Shown: positions 43,577 through 52,573 of the stretch, one piece after another
Layout: every line of letters starts with the position of its first letter
Numbering within the stretch: position 1 is the first letter of the stretch
Source of the DNA: Chromera velia
Taxonomy: Eukaryota; Sar; Chromeraceae
NCBI GenBank assembly: GCA_018398765.1
Contig: JAHBMJ010003202.1
Coordinates: 35,001 to 87,573 of the forward strand
Reading direction: 5' to 3'
DNA length: 52,573 bases
Notes under the pieces: model-generated
Databases searched by the model: none
Seen by the model: only the letters and a program-made list of their open reading frames with translations
Told to the model about the DNA's origin: nothing
Program-made: the position numbers and the translations under genes

Positions 43577-45278
43577 GGAGGAAGCGTAGTCAGGACACTG
43601 TTAGAGGGTCGAAAAAAATGTTCAGGCTTCAGAGCGTCAATGGAGTCCAACCTCCCAAGTTGAAAAGCGAAGACCCGAAGAAATTTGTATCAAGAGCGTG
43701 GGTTAAGAGGACCGTAGACACGGCAGTGGAATTGATGAAGCAAGACGACACGCATACGATCAAAAAAGCGGCACCCCTCGCTGTCATGAGGTTTTCTCGT
43801 AGTAGAAAGACCCGCGTTCTGAAGGAGCTGGCCCAGGAATTGCACCGTCGTGGGACCCCGGTCATCTTCGTTTCATTCAATGATAAGGATAGCATAGCAG
43901 TGAGTGGAAAGGAGATAGACACGCTGACACGAAGAGAAAAAGAGGGCAACGGTCTGCTGACTATGCTGCTGGAGCGCATCGTCTAGACCAAATGGTATGA
44001 AGAGCGTGGATATACGATGTCCTTTGCTTCTTGGCACTCCGAGTACACTACAACATGTGATGAAGTGGAGACGTACATAAACGGGAGGCGAGCGGTCTCT
44101 AAGACTCTTGCCGTGCTTGTCATTGACGAGATGAATGTTCTCCTTCAGCTTGGCAAAACCAAGCTCTCTCCAAAGCACTACGAGAAAGCCATACAAAAAG
44201 TGTACAATTTTCTGAAACCAAATTTCTTTGTCCCCGCTGGCCGATTGTTTGCCTTCAGCAGCCACATATATACGCTGAAAGCCGAGGTGGCATCTGGTTT
44301 GGATATGGGCTTCCCCACTGGTTGTAGAGTTGAGGTGTGCCAGCTCCCTCTGCTTGACAATATCAAGAACGCTCGCGAGCTCTGGTCTGGGGCAACGCCG
44401 GCGGCTGTAGTCTTCTACGGTCGGTCCCTGGGCCTCGTCTGCCATGACAAAGGCAGGTTTGACGAACTTCGTGATCGTCTGGCAAGAGATCCTCTTAAGA
44501 GAAGGGAGGGAGGTCTACGCCATAGATCCGTCAATTAGGACGCCGTGGTGAAAGTTCTTGTTGCAGCTTTTTTAGACGGTGACGAACCCTCGAAGATCAT
44601 TGAGCCATGATGGTGTTTCATGGATTTCGATGGAACGGCGGTGAGGGTCCCCCCTGGATATATAATATAATTGCTGCGATGTTGCCGGAGTGTGGGAGGC
44701 TTCAGAGAAGTAAGTGGGGTGAAAGTCTCCAGCTGATAGCTGGTGAGCTTAAGCGATTGATGACTTCCGATGAGAACGATGGAAAAGGTTGGGAAGGATT
44801 GATGAGAGCTGCAACAGCACTCCAGCTGCTGCAACTTGAATGGGGAAGGGTACCTAGCGTCCCCTTCGGGCTCCTCCCCCATCTGACTTCCAGGGACAGA
44901 TTTGGTGGTATGAAGCAAGTTGTAGGCGCAGACAATGTTGACAGTCTTGGAGAGACTCTCAAAGATGTCGCTCGAAGCGTGTCAGGCGAAAGGACGACCG
45001 CCTTTCTCATTGTCCCCAAGGACGGCAGATTCCTCGTGGTAACAGTCAAGAAGCACAAGGTTACTGCAAAGTGGGGCTACCAATGTAAGGAAAGAAACCG
45101 GAAGCCAGAAGGTAGGAGCGTGCCGGTAGAGGTGGAGAAGGGTGTCTGGCTGTGCGGCCAACCTGCTCGGCCATCAAAAGCTGGAAATACCTGGAAAGAG
45201 GCCACCATTGAAGAGATCAAAAATTTTCTAGGTGTATCTTTGCGAGAAGCGGCACCTTTGGAGTGGTTTGGTATCTGA
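43577..45278 (+). pseudogene. Crinkler/RHS-like P-loop ATPase, long last exon with stops
   Basis: The exon starts after TGTATGCAG in phase 1, compatible with exon F. One frame runs from 43577 through 44610, broken by TAG at 43984, TAG at 44536 and TGA at 44608. A further 223-codon ORF follows in the next frame (44607-45278). The domain has a basic, degenerate Walker A (FSRSRKTRVL, with SR where GG is usual), a following strand VIFVSFND, a Walker B-like LAVLVIDEMNVLL, FAFSSH, LPLLDN and YGRSLGLV. These landmarks in this order recall the ATPase module of Crinkler-type and trypanosome RHS-type proteins, a class of effector and selfish-element proteins seen in oomycetes, fungi and algae. The last ORF may be the C-terminal effector or nuclease part; I see no catalytic motif in it. 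Family assignment is from memory of motif order, not a search. Confidence 0.5.
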
Positions 45279-46755
45279 GATAAGCAAGCAGGCAAGCGAA
45301 AGTAAGCGCTGGCTTTTTTTAACCTTACAAAGGCACTTCAACGCACATAATTTACTCTTTCACGATCCCGTCTGAGTAAGAAATAATTGTGAAAGAGCAC
45401 TATAGAAAGAACGATCACCAGACTTTTTTTTTTGTTACAGATGTGCCACTTTATTCCTAAATTCTCCCCTCCCCCTGTCCGAGCGCTTATTGCCCTTTTA
45501 CCTTGTCCCGCTTGTTGTGGCCAGTATATAATTGATCGAGGCTTCAGCAAGCCTACTCGATACACTAGACGAAAGCTTACTAGATGATGCCTCGGTAGAC
45601 TTAGTAGAGCCTTTTTTCCTAGTACGGCACTAGAGCGTGGCCTTCAAGCTACGGGCATTCTGTAATGTCTGCAGATATTAGCCCACATAGGTGGATGGTG
45701 GTTGTCGGCTCTTCAAGCTCCAAGTATAGTCCATTTCCGCCTCTTCCCATCTACCGTTCCTTTTCGATATGAAGGGCTTCTTGAGTGCATCACCGAGTCC
45801 CGCCTGGAGGACCAACAATTCAACAACAGTTGTTTTTCACCAAACATCGTCGGGCAAAAAAAAAAAAAACGATCGAGGATGGGCTTAAATTAGCTTAAAT
45901 TATTTTTTTTTTTCTCTGTGATACGCCTAGAATCCTAAAAGTAAGACAGTCTGTACAGAATTGACACGCGGATGACGTATGGAAAGTTGAATAAGTAATC
46001 CAGCCCCCTTGATTTATATTCGAAAGCGAATCATCAACCTGGACGGGACAAGCGGGTTTCTATTAATTCTGTGACCAGGTGACTTGATGAGTGAAAGAGT
46101 GGGTGAGACAGATCAGTTCGTTGATATTCACGTAAAGATGGGAAACGGGATTTACGTTATTATCCACGTCGACGTGACGCTGTGACACAGCAGAACGGAA
46201 GGAAGGCACGCATTAAAGAACGCACGCAAGCTTTCCACTCCTTTCTACATACACACTGCAGGCAGCTTTGGCTCCAAGCGGTGCTTACAGCAGGCGCGAT
46301 TGATCCGTTTGACGATTGAGGTGGTCCTCTCAAGTGCCCTCTTTCCGCAACGACTGAAGTTGAGGGGGGAGGACACGGCAGGAATTTAATTCAGAAAGGG
46401 AACACCCACCCCAGCACTGCACTGAGGGATCGGCCTCGGTCCTCCCTCCTGATTACCCGATGAAAGTTTCTGTTGAACCGAAAACGAAAGTCCACATGCC
46501 AGTATTGGGCCACGGACAGAGTTACGTCCCCACATGTCCTCCCTCCCTCCCTCGCGAACGTCCAAAAGGAATCATTGACGCCAACCAACAACAACAAAAC
46601 TGTATTAAGATAACCATGCTTCAGTAGGTGGGGATGAGGGAAGAGATAGGGAAGGAAACATACATGCATGCACCCACATACCTGCCCTGTTGCATTCGTT
46701 CAAAGTAAAGTGCAGGAAAGAAATCACGCGATCCCACGACCGGCCAGGAACAATT

Positions 46756-46756
<1 letters not shown>

Positions 46757-46790
<34 letters not shown>

Positions 46791-46830
46791 CACACACACA
46801 AGCATACACACACAAGCATACACACATGCA
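46757..46830. repeat. (AC)n microsatellite
   Basis: Mostly CA dinucleotides with a few AAAC and GCAT interruptions. It accounts for the His/Thr-rich translations on both strands in this area. Confidence 0.9.
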
Positions 46831-48635
46831 CATCGCACACCTTCACGCACGAACAGAATGCACACCGAAACAAGAACAAAACAACCACATACGTCATGGA
46901 GGCATCCAACGAGAAGCCAACCACAAGCACGAACACGTACACCTGTCTCTCACACGCATACGCACAGAGAAAGAGAGAGAGACGTGGAAGACTCCACGGG
47001 AACTCTCTCCCCCACACCCTTTGCCTTCCGAGATATTACCCCCCTCCCGCTGCCCCTCAAGAGACCAACCTGCTTAGAGGTTGCTTTTCAAAAATCCATC
47101 GAAGACGACAACAGGGCATTGAGGGATTTCATTTGTTGCATCAATCACGCATACGTGCACACACACCTGTTTTCACCACCTGCTCCACACAGGAAGGCGC
47201 GCAACCACATGCACACGACACGACAATGACGCACGCAAGCACTTCGATCCACGCGTTTCCATCCTTCCGTCCCCTCCCCTCCCCCCCACGCACTCCACTC
47301 AGCTGATAGTGAAATCACCAAGAGGGCCAGCCAGAGTTAAGCAGGGGGGGGGGGAACAAAACAAAACAAAACAAAACACCTCCCCTCATCAGGTGCAACG
47401 CAACCATGGGGTAGATGCGCGTCTGCCTGCGTCCTCCCTCATTTTTATTCAGATTCGTTCATGCGTGCAGGCCAGAAAGAAAAAAGGAAATAAATGTCTT
47501 TCCTTGCCAGGTTCTGTCTGTGCGTTCATTCCGTCTCGGTCTCTCCAAATGAACCGAAAAAAAAGGAGTCCATGTGCAGCCAGCGACGGTGCAAAGAGAC
47601 ATTTAGACGGTAAAAAAGCGAGATAGATCAAACCAACAAGAAATGAAAAATGAATTGTGCAGGCATGTACGACACACAAACAAAATTGGATTATTCTGTG
47701 TCTGACCGACAGACGATGTGACTTTTTTTGAGCGACAGACAGAGACACACAGGAAGGCAGACAAGCAAACAGGGCAGATAGAGAGACAGACACGCACGAG
47801 GTCGGACAGAAGAGAAAGAGAGGGCGCTGGAATCGACGACTACTGTAAGGAGGAAGACCAGGGAAACATATCTCCAGTTGCCTCCTCTCCGTCCTCCCTC
47901 TCCCTCCCTCTCTCCACACACAAAAATGCACTCCCGAGTTAAAAGCCTACCCGGGGAAGACTGCAGAAAAAAAGAGTCCCCTTCTTCCCCTTCGTCATCA
48001 GACAGGCGGCAGGAAAGAAAAGGGAAAAACTGAGGTAAAAGATGCAGCACCTCCGTCGGAATCAAAAATGATTTAGCCAGAGAGAGACCAAGCCTGCCTG
48101 CCTGCTTGCTTGCCTGCCTATTTTCTTTGGATGCCCTTTTTCTTCTTTCTCTCCGCGCCCAACGGGTGTCTCTGTATGATCTTTCTTTCTTTTTTTGCAT
48201 GACTGCGTTTGTTTGTGTCACAGCGGAAGAAAGAGACAAACGAGGGCAACTGAAGAGAAGAGAACACAGCAGGAAAAAGAAGAGGAAATCAACGGCCGGT
48301 GAACAGAACACTCAGCTCTCCCTCAATCCTACCCGTCTGCCTGCCTGCCCCAGCTGAATGAAGAAAAGAGAGTAAAGAGACAACTTCTTTCAATCAAACA
48401 GAGAGTAGAGGCAAGCACGGAAGGAGAAAGAGACATGTAGAGTCTCAATTTAGACTGCAACGTTCGGCCACACATGCCCTCCCGCAGCCGGTGTAATGGA
48501 AAAAAGAAACAGCGCCAATTGAATAATCAAGACGATCCAATCACGTGAACTGCGCGTTCACCCCCCCCCGTTTCCGCTTTATGTTCTGCCCTGGAAGAGG
48601 AAGCAGAGCTATGCGGCCAAAAAAGAAAAAAGAAA

Positions 48636-48636
48636 T

Positions 48637-48683
<47 letters not shown>

Positions 48684-48755
48684 AAGGAAGAAAGGAAGGA
48701 AGGAAGAAAGAAAGAAAAAAAGAAAGAAAGAGAGAAAGAGAAAGAGAAGGAGAGA
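48636..48755. repeat. (GA)n/(GAAA)n purine tract
   Basis: About 120 bp of nearly pure purines on the plus strand: GA dinucleotides followed by GAAA and GGAA tetranucleotides. One of the longest polypurine tracts in the window. Confidence 0.9.
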
Positions 48756-49685
48756 GGAACGGGGGCCTATCATGCCGTCAATTGGATGTGGCCCCATTTG
48801 CTCGCTCTTTCCTTTTCCCTTCCGCTCTGTTCTCTCTCTCCTTCAACCGACAGAAAGACACATTCTTTTTTCTTTCATTTCCTCTTCTTTCCTCCTTCGT
48901 CCCTCGGCTCTCACTCACCCCCTTCTTTACTTCCTTCCCTCCTTCCTTCTGACGTACGTGTAGTTTCCTTGCATCACTGCATGAGTAGTAGGTGCAAAGA
49001 AAAAATCTTCCTCATACAGCTCGAAACACCCTTTTTTTTTTCAACGAGACGGCATGCCGAGTTCATCCAATCAAGTCTCTCTCCCTCTCACTCTCCCACC
49101 GCTATTGATCAGTTAAGGCAGGCACGCATGCCCCAGCCCAGCCAGGTCCAGCAAACCCGAGGCCGGGAGGCAAAAAGAGAAAGGAAGAGCGAATGAAGGA
49201 AAGAATGAACCTGCAATCCATCGATTCGTTCTCCCTCCCTTTTTTCTTCAGACCCGTCTCAAGGCACTCACCCAAACATCAAAACCAAGGCAACCCACCG
49301 CCTTTATTCCTGGACTGAAACAGGCCCCCCATGCCAAACCCCTTCCCCCCCCTGACATCCCCAAGCCACCGTGCTGACGGTCGCGCACTGCCCACAACGA
49401 TTCCACAGTTGTCTGCCTCTTTCCTTGCTAGTTCGCACGCTTGTTGTGCGAAAGTCATTGTACCCGTATTAAATTTCAAAGCATCGGCAAAACAAAGAAA
49501 GATAAAAGAGCGATGATTCAACTGATGAGGTGGCAAGTAGGACCCACTACCCCAAAAAAGAATATGAAAGTGTGCAAGGGTACCAACGCTTTTTAAAAAC
49601 GTCGACGCCTTTCCGCCCCTTCGTCCTTCTCTTCTCTTCTCTTCTCTTCTCTCGTCTTCTTTCGGTCGCACCCTCTCCACGCACG

Positions 49686-49950
49686 CTACAAGGAGGTCAA
49701 GCCAAACCCTGCTGGTACATCTATCCCGCTGTCCTGCCGCAGCACCCACTGCTGCGACCCCGAGATAAATTGCCCCGTGCCCTCCAACCCCATCTGGCCT
49801 CTGGACATTGTCCTCCTCGACGGCACCTTCTGCATCATCCCCTGGCTCTCCTCTGTCCCCGCAAGGAGCGCTCGGCTCGGCACTGCAGGCAGAAGGAAGG
49901 AAGGACATGAGGCGACGGGCACGCGTGTGCACATGCAGGCGGGATGTACA

Positions 49951-49991
<41 letters not shown>

Positions 49992-51648
49992 AACACAGAG
50001 AGAGAGAGAGAGAGAGAGAATACGTGAGGCACAGGCAGCAAAGGCAGGTTGCAGCTTCCCTCTTCCATTCGCTCTGCCGTGTAAGCTGGTGGGAGAGACG
50101 GAGAGGCAACTGACTGACTCTTTCGAGTAGGAAGAACACCGGAGAAGTGGGGGAGGAGGGAGGCGGGCAGACGGAACTAAAAAATCCAAACGCTCTCTCT
50201 CTCGCCGCGGGTGGGTTCTGCCTATGAATTTGTCTGTCTCTCTGTCTCTCTATCTGTCGTTCTGTCTGTCCGGCTGAGTGCATGTTGGTGTTGCGTGTCT
50301 CTCTCGTTCTGTCACCGGGGTGACTTCTGAATGCAGCCGCCCCTCTAGAGACCTGCCTGCCTGCATGGCTCTGCGTCCTTTCAGAGAGAATTTCGTTCTT
50401 TCTTTCTTTCTTTCTTCGCTGCCCCGGCTGCCTCCCTTGCCGCGCATCCTGCCCGTGGTCCTGCGCCCACCTGCTTGCGTGTCGTGTTGCCGAACGACAC
50501 CTCTTGTAGTGTTGCTACCGTTGAATGGCTTCTTTTGCAATGACATCACACACACCTTCAACGGTGACTCACCGACCAACCGACCAACTGACCTTTCCTC
50601 ATGATGTTGCAGAACTGTTCGAAGTCAATTTGGTCTTGGCAACCTAGCTCTCGATCAATCTCGTTTTCTGCATGTATAGATCCATCGAACAGAACAGAAC
50701 AAACAAAAGCGAATGCGAAAAGGCACGAGACGAAGGCTGGGAGAGAGCGGGGGAGCGAGCGATCGAAAAATGGGTAAACAGCAGAATCCGTGCAGGAGCG
50801 AGTGTCCGTCAGAAAAAAAAAAAAAAAAACGCAGCAAAACACATGACGTGAGGCGACAAGAAAGGAAAAAAGGGGAGAAAGGGGGCCCGGATACCATCGA
50901 CATACACTCATCTACATGGAAGACAAGAAGAACAGTCCATTCCGCTGCCCGTGCCTCGATGCATACATTTTTTGGACGAAGATTCACGCTCGCACTCTCT
51001 TAGGGTGGTTGTACTGCACTGGGGCTGCTTGCAGAGTGGCTCAAGGAGAGAGAAGAAACAAAGAAGGAAAACGGGAAAGCCGCTAGCTATGTCATTTCAC
51101 TGACCGATGTCGTCTTCAGCTACACGCGCAGAGTCTCCAAAGTCGTCCTCGTCCCCCCCGGCCGACCGCGCGTTGAGGAGGACCTGTTTGATCTCATCTC
51201 GGGAGATGCGGCCGTTGCCGTCAGCGTCGAACACACGGAACGCAGCTCTGCGCGGACAATACGAAAGAAAGCGATTGTGAGGAAATCCACTGCGTGAACC
51301 AACAAACAGAGAAACACAAATCAGGGAATGCAACTGCTTTCCCCCTCCGCATGCCAACTTCCCCTCATGCATGCAATACGAGAGCATGGAAAGAGGAGAA
51401 ACCAAGCAAGCACAAACTTGGCCTCAATTGAAGCTGCAGAAGGCCGCATCACAGGGTATTTTCAAAGAACCGACAGCTGGCCAGCCGGCCCATCACAAAA
51501 AGGGAAGGAGGGGCATGGGGACGGACAGATCTGGACAGATAACAAAATCATCGACGCGTTCAGGGAGAAGCGAAGAGCCGGAAAAACAACGCGTGACAAA
51601 GTCAGATTGTGAGCAAGTGCGTGGGTGGTTGCAAGACACGGACGGACA

Positions 51649-51687
<39 letters not shown>

Positions 51688-52154
51688 GAGAGAGACAAAC
51701 CTGCAGGCTTCTTCCTGTGCGTAATGCCTTTGGTGAAGGCACGCTGCCAAAAACTCTGCACCGCAATGGTCATGCCATTCACTCAGAGAACAAATCGTTT
51801 GTGCACCGTCATGAAAATCGCGTACATACACACCTTCATACATCCAACATGCAGAAAGTAGTAAAGGAAAGACCCAAATTTCCTTCCCCTTCCACCTGGG
51901 CGGGGCGCATGGAAGCCTCTCCTTTCTCCCATGGGCACGCGGAGGCCTCTCGAGGGAGGGAGAGAGGGAGGGAGGGGCGTTGGCAGGTCAGAGTATGTGA
52001 GAAGAAAAGAAGGAAGAAGTAAGGAAATAAATCAAGCATTGAAGGTTTCTGTTACTTCTCTGACGATCCCTCTGTCGTCGTTCCTCTCTGAATAAGGCCT
52101 TACCCTCAGAATATAAAGCCCCCCCGCCCCCCTCCCTCACACACATACGAACAC

Positions 52155-52191
<37 letters not shown>

Positions 52192-52467
52192 AGACCCCCC
52201 TACCAGTGTAATCAATCTCCCCGCTTCCTGCCGTGTCGACTTCATTGAGCATCTGCTCGAAGTCTCTCGGGAGCTCGGCGTGTGACCGGTGACCGCAGCT
52301 GCTCCCCGTCCCCCCGCCGTGAGCCCCCCCCCCTCCAGCCACAGTTCTGTTGCCCTGACACACTGCGCACTGGTTCGCGTAACTTCGAAGGATCCCGTCT
52401 CGGATGTCCTGGGGAGTCAGGGTGCCCTTCTGGGAAGAGTCCAACTTCATGAACTCCCGCTTCAATG
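49686..52467 (-). CDS. CDPK C-terminal half: four EF-hands in five exons (5' part outside window)
   Basis: Minus-strand exons 52467-52204, 51755-51701, 51247-51105, 50667-50593 and 49882-49686 join in frame through GT-AG introns of 448, 453, 437 and 710 bp, giving about 243 residues to a TAG. EF1: ALKREFMKLDSSQKGTLT, with D1, G6 and D12 but Lys at position 5. EF2: EVDTAGSGEIDYT then EFLAACL, the usual CDPK second hand, split by an intron after DYT. EF3: VFDADGNGRISRDE, canonical. EF4: ELGCQDQIDFEQF, lacking acidic residues at positions 3 and 5, Gly at 6 and Glu at 12. YTEFLAA and the four-hand layout identify a calcium-dependent protein kinase; its kinase domain must lie to the right. Between EF1 and EF2 is a Gly-rich insertion with Cys and His. 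A 65-residue tail follows EF4. In plants and apicomplexans such kinases couple calcium to secretion, motility or cell-cycle control; the subtype here is unknown. Confidence 0.85.
51756..52203 (-). other. CDPK intron with GA/CT tract near its donor
   Basis: On the coding strand the donor GTAGGG is followed within about 15 bp by a (CT)n run (52159-52189). The next intron behaves the same way: donor GTTTGT at 51700 leads directly into (CT)n and (TG)n (51647-51693). The last intron holds GA and CA runs at 49950-50020. Only position and composition are observed; an effect on splicing is not shown. Confidence 0.7.
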
Positions 52468-52573
52468 CTGCATGCATTCATGCATGCATGCGGACAGGGC
52501 AGGGCAAGAATGAGAGAGAAAGAGAGAAATCGCCCCAACATAATCAAGTGAGGGCCTGCCGAGGAGTGCAGTG
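52468..52573 (-). other. Intron sequence upstream of the first visible CDPK exon
   Basis: On the coding strand the acceptor CATGCAG precedes the exon at 52467. The exon starts with the last two bases of an Ala-type codon, so the gene continues to the right. Nothing else is recognised in these 106 bp. Confidence 0.6.

Larger units (their letters stand above)
45279..49685. other. 4.4 kb without recognisable gene
   Basis: Contains CA repeats (about 46757-46830), a GA/GAAA tract (about 48636-48755), many CCTT and CTCC runs and poly-A/T. ORFs of up to 212 codons (46668-47306 plus; 47691-48311 minus) translate to Thr/His- or Ser/Leu-rich low complexity and are probably not genes. The 3' untranslated region of the CDPK gene should lie at the right end. 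Confidence 0.45.

Noticed and set aside
46668-47306. 212-codon plus-strand ORF rich in Thr and His
   Set aside because: It is produced by CA repeats and continues as low complexity; no conserved segment.
49279-50283. 334-codon minus-strand ORF
   Set aside because: It overlaps the last CDPK exon in another frame and runs through CA and GA microsatellites. The spliced CDPK reading in the neighbouring frame fits the upstream exons.

Overview
This is a eukaryotic nuclear window, most likely from a chromerid or other alveolate alga. Two spliced genes point there. One is an atypical MAP kinase whose activation motif is T-G-H instead of T-x-Y, recalling the T-S-H of Plasmodium map-2. The other is the calmodulin-like end of a calcium-dependent protein kinase (CDPK). 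Introns are 200-710 bp with ordinary GT-AG borders, and GA/CA microsatellites are abundant. The species is an inference; Chromera velia would fit.

Layout. 1-8.7 kb: no recognisable gene; a hAT-like transposon (475-2021) with a perfect 8-bp target duplication, a small AT-rich MITE, a 70-bp-arm inverted repeat and pyrimidine-rich microsatellite DNA. 8.8-10.7 kb, minus strand: MAP kinase gene in two exons, with a repeated GGCCGCCCAT motif upstream. 11.4-15.7 kb: a terminal fragment of a DIRS-type retroelement, an assembly gap, a 34-36 bp minisatellite and a 230-bp foldback. 15.8-28.5 kb: a degenerate DIRS-like (tyrosine recombinase) retroelement with inverted terminal repeats, a gag-like ORF, reverse transcriptase/RNase H and recombinase. 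Its gag-like ORF is split by a Mutator-like element with a 9-bp duplication, which itself contains a non-autonomous LTR retrotransposon with 577-bp LTRs and a 4-bp duplication: three nested layers. 29.1-30.7 kb: an element with about 250-bp inverted repeats.

30.7-45.3 kb, plus strand: the least expected part. About 20 exon-like segments with good splice borders, many a multiple of three long and flanked by phase-1 introns, occur as duplicated modules (A, B, C and a triplicated SEWK exon). They lead in phase into a long last exon resembling the P-loop ATPase of Crinkler/RHS-type proteins. Some copies are open and others carry stops. Two more elements with CTAGGG ends (32793-36327 and 41084-42051) sit inside these exons, and one of them hosts a further hAT-like element.

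45.3-49.7 kb: no gene seen, microsatellites. 49.7-52.5 kb, minus strand: five exons of the CDPK C-terminus; the kinase domain lies beyond the right edge.

The transposon tract shows a common decay pattern: LTR differences and target-duplication mismatches read by eye are all C/T-type transitions, and many stops in the reverse transcriptase could have arisen from CAA, CAG or CGA. This looks like deamination of methylated cytosine or a RIP-like process.
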